A stretch of 64,000 nucleotides of DNA from Bos javanicus (GCF_032452875.1 NC_083868.1:98080537-98144536), one strand, 5' to 3'; counted from the first letter of the stretch, positions 24,475 to 36,619 are shown. Numbers and translations: made by a program. Notes: generated from the sequence alone by a model not told the origin.

Positions 24475-26735
24475 GGTAAAGTAAAGCAACCCTGAGTGGA
24501 TTGTTCAGTTTAATTTAGTGTACAGTTCTGTCAAATAATGAGAGCAAAGACCATTTTACTTTTTCATTGAGAACCAACTCAGGTAAGTATACCCGAATCT
24601 CCCAGGACAGGGCACTGGTGACCCTCCAGTGAGGGGAGTTGGGAGTGGCCAGTAGTGCAACATAATTCAGTGGTTGGAATGTCCATAGTTTCAAAGTACT
24701 GAGTGTTCCCTAAGTACTCCCTTGACACCTCTGGAAAGACTCAGACAGTTCCCAATATTTGACTTGTCTTTCAGGATCAAATAAATGCTAGATCGGTGAA
24801 TGAGGCAAGGAACTGACTGGAAGGAGAGTGAGTTGGTCACTTGTCAGGGGTCCCTCTGGACCACATTGGCTCCAGACTGTTCTAAGATAGTGCCCTTTGA
24901 CCTCTCGGCTTCCCGCATTTTTTAATTTTGTTGTCAGTCATTCTAGCGTTTTGCTTATCAGAGTATTAGAACACTAATATGAATAACCCTGTAGCTATAT
25001 GGGCAAAGCTAATGAAACTTTCCAACCAACTTTTAGAAACAACCCTTACAGAGTCATGTTTCTGACAGTATACAGAAACACTTATTTTCTATGTTCACTT
25101 CTATGTTACCACTCTTAAAAGCCTGCTAAGTATTTCCTGCATTAATTTAGCACACTGTGGTTTAAAATTTACATTCAAGCACTAATAAACTGGACCTCAT
25201 TCGTAGACATTGAAGACTAGATTTGGATTTGTTGGGACTGAACTTATGTGATATATAGACTGACCAAATGACCAGAGATTTTGGCAGAGTCAAGACTTGC
25301 TTTGGAGTAAGTACAGAACTGTGATAGCTGCCTCAGGAATGTCAGGTTAATAAGGTTAATATAGTACTTTAAAGAGAAAGAGAGAGAAATAATGGAGCAT
25401 TGGCTTATGTATTGGTACAGAGCCTTGTGGGAAATATAAGTATAATGTACAGATGAGATCCCCGTATATTGTATTTGTAAAAATGTGCAATTGGTCATTC
25501 AACAAATGCTTCTTGAGAGTTTGCTTTGTTCCAGAAACTGTGCCTGGTGCTGTGTTATAAGTATAGCACTTAAGATACTTCTTCAAAAAAGAATCTTGAG
25601 TTTGTCCACTCAGAAACACTTAGAACCAAGAGAATAATTAAGATTTCTTCAGGGTTAGGAAAGGAAACACTGAGATGGACATGATTAATGGAATGGATCT
25701 GAGTTTTGCTGGAATAGATGGCACAGGGGCATCTCTTTGGGAGAAACACTGGTTGGAAGTCAAGAAGAATGAATTGCGGTGTGAATTCCCTTGTTACAGT
25801 CTTGTTTAGTAGTTTAGCAGATTTCACGTCTGGGACCCTCCTGAGAATTAGCCACTGTGGAGAACAGAGAACCAAGAGGAAACTGAAGTAATATATATTG
25901 AAAGGCTTAATCTGATCTCTTGCCTGTCTTCAAAAGAAGCTTCATTTGTAAAGGACATGCATGATCTTGAAGAAAGGACCCTCATTAGGCACTGCAGAAT
26001 TAATGAAAGAGTCTGCGTCCAAAGCCTCTGGTGCAGTGAGGTTAAGGATTTGCTCTGTGCCCAGTTGGGAGATACGCTGGAGCGGGACTAAATTTCATCT
26101 CCTGGATTTTTTGCTCAGTAGAGCACAATTCCTTTCTCTTGCTGTAAATTAAGATTTATCTGACAAGATGCTTCCGTGTGGAAACAGAAGAGTTAGAACC
26201 TAGCAGAGCAGGGTTCACGCTCATTCAATCTTGTTGGCTTCTCTCTTCTTCACTTTGTTTTTGGGGATGGCTTATGCTTGAGTTCTCCACGTGTTTATAG
26301 AGTCAAGGAGAAAATGAACTAGGCTTGAAATCTACTAAGGGTGAGGACCAGAGAAATGCCATGAGGCAGATCAAACGCACATATCTGCTTCCTCTCTTAT
26401 TCTACTGTGTTTGAAAAGTATCCTTATGACCTAAGAGAGCAGAGGAAACCTCATGGAGTGAAAGGAACTCCTAGAAAATATGTGGTGTCAGTGTGTGTAT
26501 GTGCACATGCACACACGTGAGCATGTGTTTAACGTAAATTGGCTCATGCCATATCTTTATGCTTCACTTCCACTAAATATATATATATACGTGTGCATAT
26601 AATATGCACACACCAATATATTTGCAGTAGCAAAAAATTTATAAATAGTGCTCATTTTGTGTTATGAACATTGTAAGCACTGTAGCTACTCCAAATTATT
26701 TAATATAGGCTTGCTACATTCTTTTAAATCACAAT
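24475..26735. other. Unique DNA, no gene seen
   Basis: Holds an L2/MIR-like fragment at 25495-25565 and simple TG/CA and TA tracts at about 26488-26600. Minus-strand frames of 84-101 codons at 25244-25875 show no domain. Confidence 0.55.
25495..25565 (-). repeat. L2/MIR-type 3' fragment, antisense
   Basis: tcattcaacaaatgcttctt followed by aaactgtgcctggtgctgtg is the reversed form of the 'ggcacagtgcctggcac...caataaatgtttgttgaatga' tail common to L2 and MIR ends. Confidence 0.55.
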
Positions 26736-26739
26736 TACT

Positions 26740-26925
26740 TTGGTTACTCCTTAATTGTTGACTTTAGGCTGCTTCCATTTTTGTTGTTGTTGCTATGAAC
26801 AATGCTGCACCAGATTTCCACATGCATGCTTTCTTAGATATGTGTGAACAGTGGCAAAAGAATGAAAAAGACCGAATACACTTCATCTGATAACAGTGGT
26901 TGCCTCTGAGAAGGGAGAGAGGACA
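26740..26925 (+). repeat. Possible old L1 3' fragment
   Basis: ggctgcttccattt, atgaacaatgctgcac and acagtggttgcctctgagaa are words typical of old L1 3' regions in this order. Similarity is partial. Confidence 0.35.
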
Positions 26926-26958
26926 TGAATGGATTCTCTTGTGGGTAGAGGGACTTTC

Positions 26959-28112
26959 AGTGCAGTTCAGTTGCTCAGTTGTGTCCGACTTTTTGGATGT
27001 CCGACTCTTTGGACCTCATGGACTGTAGCACGCCAGGCCTCCTTGTCCATCACCAACTCCCGGAGTTTACTCAAACTCATATCCATTGAGTCAGTGATGC
27101 CATCCAACCATCTCATCCTCTGTCATCACCTTCTCCTCCCGCCTTCAATCTTTCCCAGCATCAGGGACTTTTCAAATGAGTCAGTTCTTCATATCAGGTG
27201 GCCAAAGTATTGGAGTTTCAGCTTCAACATCAGTTCTTCCAATGAACACCCAGGACTGATTTCCTTTAGAGTGGACTGGTTACTGGTTGGATCTCCTTGC
27301 AGTCCAAGGGACTCTCAAGAGTTGTCTCCAACACCACAGTTCAAAAGCATCAATTCTTTAGCGCTCAGCTTTCTTTCAAAAGAAAGAAAGAAAATCTTTC
27401 TTTTTCTTTCCAAGAAAATCTTCTTTCTTTTAGTTCAACTCTCACATCCATACATGACTACTAGAAAAACCATAGCTTTGACTAAATGGATCTTTGTTGG
27501 CAAAGTAATGTCTCTGCTTTTTAATATGCTGTCTAGGTTGGTCATAGCTTTTCTTCCAAGGAGCAAGGGTCTTTTAATTTCATGGCTGCAGTCACCATCT
27601 GCAGTGATTTTGGAGCCCCCCAAAATAAAGTCTCTCATTGTTTCCACTGTTTATCCATCTATTTGCCATGAAGTGATAGGATTGGATGCTATAATCTAAG
27701 TTTTCTGAATGTTGAGTTTTAAGCCAACTTTTTCACTCTCCTCTTTCCCTTTCATTGAGGTTCTCCAGTTCTTCACTTTCTGCCATAAGGATGGTGTCAT
27801 CTGCATATCCAAGATTATTGATATTTCTCCTGGCAATCTTGATTCCAGCTTGTGCTTCATCCAGTGTGGCATTTCACATGATGTACTCTGCATATAAGCT
27901 AAATAAGCAGGGTGACAATATACAGCCTTGACGTACTCTTTTCCCGATTTGGAACCAGTCTGTTGTTCCATGTTCAATTGTAACTGTTGCTTCCTCACCT
28001 GCATACAGATTTCTCAAGAGGTATGTCAGGTGCTCTGCTATTCCCATTTTTTCAGAATTTTCCACAGTTTATTGTGATCCACACAGTCAAAGACTTTGGC
28101 ATAGTCAATAAA
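26959..28112 (-). mobile_element. BovB LINE, 1.15 kb 3' fragment with RT remnants, antisense
   Basis: The longest BovB piece in the window. Read on the minus strand, 28065-27874 encodes part of the reverse transcriptase with the motif RQGCILSPCLF. The catalytic YADD box is readable in another frame at about 27790-27808. Then come SHEIKRPLLLGRKAMTNLDS (27647-27435) and the tail, which ends near 26959. Frameshifts separate these blocks, so no intact protein remains. Two oddities: a CTTT/AAAG-rich expansion at about 27370-27432, and a doubled 'gtccgact...ggatgtccgactctttgg' near 26983-27012. The 5' part of ORF2 is absent. Confidence 0.95.
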
Positions 28113-28139
28113 GAGGGACTTTAGCTTTACATTTAATGC

Positions 28140-29200
28140 TGTTCAAGGTTTTCCAAGAAAATCTTAGAAAATTTATATATTGCTTGTGCAATTAAAATTA
28201 ATTTTTAGAAATGAATTCTGGGCTAGAAGTCCTTAAACTTATAACCTAATGAATCTGATCTTTGCCTCCTCCCTTTTAAGTTACCACCTGCCATTAAATC
28301 CTGGATGTGGAGCCATGGCAGACAAATACAATGTTAAATGTTATAGTGCTTTGTAAAATGCTATATGCATACATTCAAATGACTCTTAATCTAACATCCC
28401 TGGATTTCAATAACTAAAAGTACCAGAGAATCCACAAGAAGTAACTATTCCAGTGAGTGTTCTCTAATTTGACAAAGATGTCATCTAGATGGAAAAGAAA
28501 AAGGAATTTGGGTTAGTAAATTAATAAAAATTTGGGTTAGTAAATTAGTAAAAAATCAATTTAATGTGGTAACGCAATTCTGAAAATTTCACAATCACTG
28601 AAATTTTACTTTATTGCAGTTGTACTAATTAGAATCAGGTATGCTTTTAAATATTTCCATTGCAAACCAGTTTAATCTGTAACTCATGCTGGACATATAG
28701 TTTCTGGAGCCTTAGATCTGTACAGCTGTTATAACCAGGTGACCACCTCACACGTGAAAGCATATGGATACACACGTTATCGAATGGGAGCAGTAAAAAG
28801 GAAAAAAAGGAAGAGAGTGAAATCAAATAGTGTATTTTAAATTGGCATTTGTGTTTCATTGGAAAACTAAGATATTTGCCAGGATATCAGTGTTCCGACA
28901 CAGAGAATGACCTTGGGATGTTATCAAGCCCTCCTGCTCACAAGATACAGCATACTTTAAATATTCCAGGCAAGAGACTTTCCAAACACAGACCTAATGA
29001 CAGCACCTGGATAACCATTTCAATCCTGAGCAAATTTCAGCAGTGAAGACTTCTTTGGACATCTCTCCCCATGAAGAAATGAAATGGCTCCTTGCTCTAT
29101 TCTGTTTAAGAATGATACTTTTTATAGCAATCTGTTTTGAGGTCAGATCAAAGGGTGCCAGGTCGTTTTGACTTCTTGGTTTACTTAAAATTTTTGCCTT
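28140..29200. other. Unique AT-rich DNA with a tandem duplication
   Basis: No gene or interspersed repeat is recognised. A roughly 24-bp unit is duplicated at 28507-28555. Confidence 0.55.
28507..28555. repeat. Tandem duplication of a ~24-bp unit
   Basis: tttgggttagtaaatta is present at 28507 and again at 28531, each copy followed by a short A-rich run. The units differ by one substitution and one base in the A run, so the duplication is recent. Confidence 0.9.
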
Positions 29201-29204
29201 AGTA

Positions 29205-29530
29205 ATAGAGACGCAGACACAGAGAACAGACTTGTGAACACAGTGGGGAAGGAGAGGGTGGGACAAACTGAGAGAGTAGCACTGACGTATATACAGTGCC
29301 GTGTGCAAAACAGACAGTTTGTGGGAAGTTGCTGTACAACACAGGGAGCTCAGTCCAGCTCTGTGATGACCCCGAGGGGTGAGATGGCAGTTGGGGTGGG
29401 AGGGAGGCTCAAGAAGGAGCAGATATATGTATATTTATGGCTGCTTCATGTTGCTGCATGGCAGAAACCAACACATTATAAAGCAATTATCTTTCAATTA
29501 AAAATAAATAATAAAAATAAATAAAATTGT
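29205..29530 (+). mobile_element. L1 3' end, sense
   Basis: Contains gttgctgtacaacacaggga, ggctgcttcatgttgctgca, agcaattatctttcaattaa and an (AAATA)n tail, the standard end of a ruminant L1. The upstream boundary is approximate. A 96-codon plus-strand frame at 29234-29524 is a chance translation of this non-coding end. Confidence 0.9.
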
Positions 29531-29539
29531 AAAAAAAGA

Positions 29540-30120
29540 TTAAAAATCCAGCCCCAGAATTTTTATTAATTATCCTATTATATAAAGAACTAAATTTCTA
29601 GCTATTGAATTATGATTCTAAAAATTCTCATTTTCAACCACTAATAAGAGGGCTCTTGATAAAAAGAAAATAACTCTCAGATATAAAATAAAATTAAAGT
29701 TACAGCGTAAAAAAGTCCTTGCCTTAATGTCACTACTGTGGGCCATCCGCACCATTTTGGCAGGCCCTAGGATGAACATTTCTCTGTATGAGGTCATGCT
29801 TTGGATACCCTAAAGTATATTAGCACGCACACACATTACAAACACACGCACACACACACTTACATCTGTACCTTTCCAGGTTGAAGGAAGCACTTCAAGG
29901 TGAACTCTCCCTGAAACTTGACTACTTAGCCTAAGTTTTGCCTTGCCTGTTTTTGGATTTTTTATTCCTAAATAAAGTTTGAGGCAAAGCAGGAATAAAA
30001 GTTTTATTATTGGTGTGAATACGCTGCTCCCTATTGTACAATTTTATGGAGCCATGGCTTTTTATTTCAATTTATATTGTATATCAGTGCTCACTTTAAA
30101 GTCTCTTATGACCTCTGGAA
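29540..30120. other. Unique DNA with a (CA)n tract
   Basis: An impure (CA)n lies at 29824-29866. Nothing else is recognised. Confidence 0.6.
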
Positions 30121-30198
30121 TCTGACCTGTCCAGCAGAATGTTCTGCAGTGATGAAAATGTTCTATAATCTGTGCTGTCCAATATGGCAACCACTATC

Positions 30199-30436
30199 TT
30201 GCCTGGAAAATCCCATGGACAGAGGAGTCTGGAAGGCTGCAGTCCATGGTGTCGCTAGGAGTCGGACACAACTGAGTAACTTCACTTTCACTTTTCACTT
30301 GCATGCACTGGAGAAGGAAATGGCAACCCACTCCAGTGTTCTTGCCTGGAGAATCCCAGGGACGGGGGAGCCTGGTGGGCTTCCATCTATGGGCACACAG
30401 AGTCAGACACAACTGAAGCGACTTAGCAGCAGAGGT
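30199..30436 (+). mobile_element. BOV-A2 dimeric SINE, 5' truncated
   Basis: The first monomer starts within cttgcctggaaaatcccatg. The second is complete from ctggagaaggaaatggcaac, and the end is gcgacttagcagcagagg with a shortened AGC tail. It is inserted in the old DNA element. No clean target duplication is seen. Confidence 0.93.
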
Positions 30437-30498
30437 AGCAGTCCTACTTAGGTATTGAGTACTTGAATGTTACTAGTGCAAATGAGAAACTAAACTGA

Positions 30499-30558
30499 CT
30501 TTTTTTTTTTTTTAATTGAAGTATAGTTGGTTTACAATATTGTGTTAGTGCTAAATTT
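30499..30558 (-). mobile_element. L1 3' tip, antisense
   Basis: T run, then aattgaagtatagttggttt and acaatattgtgttagtgct, the reversed last ~45 bp of a ruminant L1. It is inserted in the same old DNA element as the adjacent SINE. Confidence 0.8.
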
Positions 30559-30644
30559 AAAATGGCATTTATTTTAATAATTTTCAGTATAAATGGTCAC
30601 ACATGGTGAATGACCACTGTATTTGACAATATCTCCGTAGATCA

Positions 30645-31200
30645 TTTTGTCACATTCATAAAGATCTAGAGAAACGTCAGCATTTATATTGTAGCCTTTT
30701 CATGTGAAAAAGCTACTCCTTTGGCTCTGCTTAACATTATTTAATTTGCCTCTAGAATTTGGATTCTAATCTTGTCCTCCAGGGTTTATTTTGCCCCAGC
30801 CTTTTGATTTTTCTCCACTCAATCCCCATACTACCTTTAGCTAGTAGCTATTTTTGAAAACTTACATTCTGAAACAGGAAAATATGCTTAGTCCATGAAG
30901 TTATAACTTTACAGAATGGGTTTCTTACATTTTGTAGTTCATATGATCAGATTTACTTGGATTTAAACAAATAATGTTTCTTGAACATGTATCTTTCTTG
31001 AAAAATCAGATTTTAAAATTAGCATGAATCCTCACTCATCTTTAAGGAACTTTGGAGAGGTGTGACTCATTCCTTCCTGCCTGTCCAGATTTGGAATGCT
31101 CTGGCTTAGAAGCCTCCACACAGCCATGACTTAACACAGGCTTAATCAGGGACAAAGCACATCTTCCTCCCGGGGTTTCCAAGAAATAAATTGCCAATGA
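30645..31200. other. Unique AT-rich DNA
   Basis: Nothing is recognised in this stretch on either strand. Confidence 0.6.
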
Positions 31201-31202
31201 GT

Positions 31203-31365
31203 AGGAATTTCCTGGAGAAGGAAATGGCAACCCACTCCGGTGTTCTTGCCTGGAGAATCCCAAGGACGGGGAGCCTGGTGGGCTGCCATCTATGGGGTCG
31301 CACAGAGTTGGACACGACTGAAGCGACTTAGCAGCAGCAGCAGCAGCAGCAGCAGGAATTTCCTG
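31203..31365 (+). mobile_element. BOV-A2 SINE, single monomer, 12-bp target duplication
   Basis: One Bov-A monomer (ctggagaaggaaatggcaac to aagcgacttagc) with an (AGC)n tail of about eight units at 31331-31354. Flanks aggaatttcctg at 31203-31214 and 31354-31365 match perfectly, so the insertion is young. The AGC tail is a likely polymorphic microsatellite. Confidence 0.96.
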
Positions 31366-31369
31366 CTGC

Positions 31370-34300
31370 CCTTGTGGGGCTTAGGATGAGCAATAATTCT
31401 CTAGAAGTGGGTAGAATGTTGAAGCAGTAAACATGCAGATTGCATGCTGTCCCCACCCTGTTCTTCATACACGCCGCCTGAGATAATAGTCCTATAGAGA
31501 AACCGCAGTGTTCCCAAGTACTTCTCACAAGCTCCGCTTTGCTTAGAGACCAACCAGGATGCACAAAAGACATCACTGATACTGCCTAGATAATTATTGA
31601 CTAGTTTTAGTATTAATGGTGAGGATTGTATTCATTTTCTCTTCCTGGTGGTGTTTCACTGATAGAGGTTGCTTATTTCTATGTAGAAGCATGATGGTTT
31701 TCACTCTTTGCGATGAAAACTTCAGCGACCCAGACAAAGGTAATATAGGGCTTTAACATTTTGAAACATTCACTTTAAAATTCATCTCTGTAATTTGGAA
31801 TGTTCAGGTGGGGGCAGATGGACAAAATTGTATAGTATAGTTTGTATACCTCTGCTTTTTGACAGATGTTGTGAATTGTAAAGGTGCCTTATTTGCGGCA
31901 ACGGGATACTAGGGAGATGCATCTTTGTAAATATTGAAATGATCACATAAAACAGCATGTGGGCGGCTGAAGCACAACTCCCTCAACCTTGTTTGTTTAG
32001 AAGCAGTTTTCCTCTTCTGCAGCTCTCTGCCTCTTTTCATATTCCTGTGTCTTGGGGAAGTGGATATTTCCAGCAGAAGTTAACTGGATGAGATATCTCT
32101 ATTCATCCAACTTGCTCCCCTCTGCCTCAGCTCATACTCTCCCCATCCTCTCCACCTCCCTTCCTTCTGCCCTCACCAGATGTGAGGGAGGTAGAGTTGA
32201 CCTCCTGCACATGGTGCCTACCCCAAGACCCTCTTCTCTCTGTTGGAAAAGGGTGAGGGATGGGGTGTGGGAAATTACATTGCCAGACAAAGAAGAGTTG
32301 CTCAAGTGTCTGTGTTGAAGTCACTGAACAGCCACTGACTTTCAGAGGTCATGGGAGGGCCAGGTGTGTAAATGATTTGTGTTCCCTTTCTTAGCACTCT
32401 TACTGTGAAGTTGCCATGCACCTCCAGCATCTAAGGTGGTCTCCTCTGTGTCCAGATATAATTTTAAAATTATACCAGGACCTCATCAGAGTGTATCTTA
32501 GGGATTATCTTGATATGAAATATTTTGTCCTCATTTACTGTTATGTTAATCATAAAATATGATATTTTCTTTCTTTATAACCAGGTTCTTTCTGTCCATC
32601 TTTCATCACAGAACATTTTGGGGCAGTGGAGAAAAATCTAGACTGGGTTTCTGTCACTAACTAATTGTGTGGTGCATTGAAAGGCCTGTGCTAGGTGATC
32701 ACTATGGTTTCTTTACCTCCAGGAGTTTGCTGTTCTGTTTCTTCCAGAGCCTATGACTCACCCCATTTCTCATTTCAGCCACTTCTTGTTATTCTCTCAT
32801 GAATCTTGTGAGACCCTCCAGTTGTCCTACTTTGGGAATTAATGCACTTTCACAGGCCTCAGTAGAGACTCTGCATTTAGCAATGTGAATTCTTACTGCC
32901 AAAGGGTTAATCTTCTGAGACTAAGTACAGATTGGGTAGAATAACAGATCAATGGTTGTGCCCTGCCGTGAGTAGGGTGCTCAATCATGCAGATTTCCAG
33001 CCAGATTTCTAGAAATCTGCATCACAGAAGTCATCTGGGTGTCACACCCTGAGGAACTCTGGGTTAATGTGTGGTGAACAGAAATATCCAGTTTATGCCT
33101 ATAGGGTAGTTTTCATTGGCATGAGCTTAAGCACACACGAAAAATGGCCTTGGTAGTGTTAATTTTTTTATGGGCAGTTGCAGGATAGCTGGTCTTGGAA
33201 TGTTAGCAGCACTGTTGCAGAACTAAAAATGTTACCCTGAGACGTTTTAACAGTGCAATAAATATCTGGTTTGAAAACACAGACATTACAAAAAAATTAT
33301 AAACTTGGAAAGTCTTTTTTGGTTGTTGTTGTTTTAACTTTGGAGTGTTAAAGCTGCCTTTTCCTTCCCTGACTTTCTCAATAAGCAATTGTTTGGCTTG
33401 GTAAGTTAAATGATTCCTTGATGATTTGACATTGAGATGTTTGTGCGACAAAAAGATGCCTGGTGATGAGACCCTGTCCCCTTATCAGGACAATTTGGCT
33501 TCAAAGGCCATGCTCAGGCCTGGGGTTGCACACTCTGTGTGCTGTGCCAAGAACAGTCTTTTGATATGGAGGGAGTGGCTCTCAAGGAAGGGAGGATATC
33601 ATTTCAGACCTCGATTGCTTGAGTTTGATGCATGCTCAGAAAGCCAACTGCCACATCAGGAACACCAGGGAATAGCTGTACTGTGGGATTGACTCCCACT
33701 GGAGAAATGGGACTAGTCCCTATCACTGTCCACATAGAGAGAGATTGCAGGTCAAAGAGGTTTGTACCTCATACTTAATTATCGCATCTACTAAGGTTGT
33801 GGCTAAGATATAGCATCTACCCAAGTCATGGCCAAGAAGACCTCAGCTTCTTATCATCACTTTTAAAGCATAAAAAGAGTATTATAAAAAAAAGTAAAAA
33901 CAAGTTTACTCTTTTAAGCTTTGCTTGACTCCACCTAATTAACTTTCTCACTGTTTCACCTTTTTCCTACTTAATATTTTATTCTAAATATGGACCTATG
34001 TTTTCACAATGGCTTTATAATTATTATCATAATTGTGTTGGTCTATCCATGTATAACAGTTTGTTTAAATTTTCCTCTGTTGTTAGTCTCTTGCCTAACT
34101 TATAATTTAATACCACGAAATGTAACACAACAAATAAAGTAACAAATGTAGCTTTTATATGTCATTTATATGTATTCAGGAAAACTTAAAACAATAAAAT
34201 TATAAAGGCAAAAAATATAAACATCTTAATGTTTTTGTAAATATTACTCATATTTTATTTATATGTATATATTTCTTTCCTTGCTTTCTCAAGGTGTTCT

Positions 34301-34420
34301 AACAGTTTTCAAAGCCTTTAGCATAAGTCTACTTACTTGCCCTGTTTCATATTTAAAATATGTTTTAATATATAAAATTTTAAATCATGATTAGATATAC
34401 AAATTGTGTAAATTGTATGT
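31370..34420. other. Unique DNA, no gene seen
   Basis: A MIR scrap lies at 32625-32700. Frames of 65-88 codons near 32052-32324 and 33203-33692 occur on both strands over the same DNA, as expected for chance. The last 600 bp are very AT-rich. Confidence 0.55.
32625..32700 (+). repeat. MIR fragment, sense
   Basis: 'tctagactgggtttctgtcactaactaattgtgtgg' follows the MIR layout (gactctgggttc...tgccactaactagctgtgtg). Degraded. Confidence 0.45.
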
Positions 34421-34424
34421 GTGT

Positions 34425-34675
34425 ATATGTATATATGGGGCTTCCCCTGTGGCTCAGCAGGTAAAGAATCCACCTGAAATATAGGAGCCTCAGAAGATAT
34501 GGGTTTGATCCCTGGATTGGGAAGATCCCTTGGAGGAGGGCTTGGCAACCCACTCCACTATTCTTGCCTGGAGAATCCCTATGGACAGAGGAGCCTGGCG
34601 GGCTACAGTACATAGGGTTGCAAAGAGTCAGACATGACTGAAGAGACATAGCACACATGCACATATGTATATATG
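34425..34675 (+). mobile_element. Bov-tA SINE, full length, 13-bp target duplication
   Basis: Starts gggcttcccctgtggctcag and ends gacatagcacacatgcac. Flanks atatgtatatatg at 34425-34437 and 34663-34675 match. Because the flank is a low-complexity TA/TG string, the exact boundary is uncertain by a few bases. Confidence 0.94.
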
Positions 34676-34679
34676 TATA

Positions 34680-36045
34680 ATAGGGAATCCTAAAATTTCT
34701 TTGTAATGAGCTTCAGGTGCCTTGAAGATGAGTAATTTGTTCATGTTCTTAAGATTTGTTTTTCTCTTATTTGAATATCTATTTCTGTTCACTGTCCTTG
34801 TTTTTATAAATTTGACTTAGCAAATTAGTGAGATGTGACCTTTTGATATAATCCATCTCTTAAAACTTTATCATTTATCGTCCAGATTCTGATGCCAGAC
34901 ACTAGGCTAGAACATTACTCCTTTCTGATTGGGGCTCAGTGAGTTTGTGAATATTTTGTATTATCCATTTTTATAATGTGTGCTTGAAGTACATTCAAGT
35001 ACTTCAACACAGTGAAATAATACCTTTTTAAATGACTGTTAGGAAAATGCACACAGCATCTATGCTTGGGCCAACTGTGATTAAAAAATAGATACATATT
35101 TTAAAAATTAAATATGTAAAATGTTTATATAATATATATAAATTATATAATACATAAATATGAAGGCAAGAATTGGACAATATTTCTAAATCTACTTAAT
35201 GGCAAGCTGTGCCATAACAAAGCCTACTCTCTTTTTAAAGTCCAAGTAAAACTGTAGATACCAAAGGTTTTACGTAACAAGAAAGAGTACCAAAGAACTA
35301 GAATAACTAACTTTAGGTGTCAGAGAAGTCTAAACAAATTGAGAACCTACTCAAGATGTACTTGAACACCAGAGGCAAATGATACCTTCATTTTCCTGGC
35401 ATTAAGTGACGTTAGATTAGGAATTCCTATTACAGAGAGCGTGACTAGGGCTTTTACTGAGCAAGATGTCAAAAAATTAGGAAACCTTTTCTAATTTGGC
35501 AAGATATTACCTGGAATTCAGTTGTGTTTTCTTCCAGGTTAACCTGTGAAACACGATGATAGTTTTCATTTTTCAATCACAACTGTGAACGTGTTTTGAG
35601 TTCATTATAGCTAAGTTTGGTGCATTCGAACTAGAGCATTTTGCTCACACATTATTCTGAATTTGTTAGCAAGGTGATTTTTTAAATAAGTGACTTTTCT
35701 ATCACAATGAACCCATTAGCTGATATTTTTCTTTTTTTCAAGCTGGATACAAGGACACAGGATAGAGAAATAAGAAATCTTTTTCAAAGAGTTAGAAGCT
35801 TGGCCCCATGATTCCAACCCTCATTTAATCATTAACTTAACATGCTGCTTTGGGTAGATATGGCATTCAACAAACACTCCATGCCTAAGAGTAATAATCT
35901 CAGACACCAAGGGCAGCCACATAACCACTGAGGAACAGCATTAGAATATGCAAGAAAACATGTGAGAAATGGGCTTTGTGTGTACTGAGAGTACACACAA
36001 ATACTCACAGTATTATGGTATGGTAATTTTATATATTATAGTAAT
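34680..36045. other. Unique AT-rich DNA with a short palindrome
   Basis: A 9-bp inverted repeat lies at 34984-35007 (ttgaagtac, 6-base loop, gtacttcaa). Nothing else is recognised. Confidence 0.6.
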
Positions 36046-36047
36046 TT

Positions 36048-36345
36048 ATATAGTAATCATGGAGAAGGCAATGGCACCCCTCTCCAGTACTCTTGCCTGG
36101 AAAATCCCATGGACGGAGGAGCCTGGTAGGCTGAAGACCATGGGGTCGCAAAGAGTCGGACACGACTGAGCGACTTCACTTTTACTTTTCCCTTTCATGC
36201 ACTGGAGAAGGAAATGGCAACCCACTCTGGTGTTCTTGCCTGGAGAATCCCAGGGACGGGGCAGCCTGGTGGGCTGCCATCTATGGGGTCGCACAGAGTC
36301 AGACACGACTGAAGCGACTTAGCGGCAGCAGCATATAGTAATCAT
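36048..36345 (+). mobile_element. BOV-A2 dimeric SINE, 13-bp target duplication
   Basis: Complete dimer from ggagaaggcaatggcacccc to gcgacttagcggcagcagc. Identical flanks atatagtaatcat lie at 36048-36060 and 36333-36345. It is little diverged, so a young insertion. Confidence 0.97.
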
Positions 36346-36406
36346 GCAAAGTATTATTTAAAAGCTAGATATGAAGTGCTTATCTACTTCTGTAAAGATT
36401 GTTGTT

Positions 36407-36614
36407 GCTGTTTAGTTGCTAAGTAGTGTCCTACTCTCTTGTGACCCCATGGACTGTAGCCCACCAGGCTGCTCTGTCCATGGAATTTCCCAGGCAGGGA
36501 TACTGGAGCGGGTAGACATTTCCTTCTCCAGGGGATCTCCCTGACCAAGCAGTTGAACCCGAGTCTCCTGCTTGGCTGGTGGATTCTTTACCATGGAGCC
36601 ACCTGGGAAGCCCA
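36407..36614 (-). mobile_element. Bov-tA SINE, antisense
   Basis: In reverse it carries the full Bov-A body (gtgaccccatggactgtagc) and the head ending at ccacctgggaagccc. It lies 60 bp after the sense BOV-A2, in the opposite orientation. Confidence 0.94.
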
Positions 36615-36619
36615 ACTCC

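Larger units (their letters stand above)
30127..30640. mobile_element. Old palindromic DNA transposon, broken by a SINE and an L1 piece
   Basis: The left part at 30127-30198 (cctgtccagcagaatgttct ... tctgtgctgtccaatatgg) and the segments at about 30449-30497 and 30558-30640 fit a common mammalian non-autonomous hAT-like element whose hallmark is 'gctgtccaatatgg...gccac'. I cannot name the family. The continuity is interrupted by a BOV-A2 and then by an L1 fragment. Confidence 0.6.

Noticed and set aside
26929..27699. 256-codon plus-strand frame, the longest in the window
   Set aside because: It is the antisense strand of a BovB fragment. The true BovB coding direction is minus.
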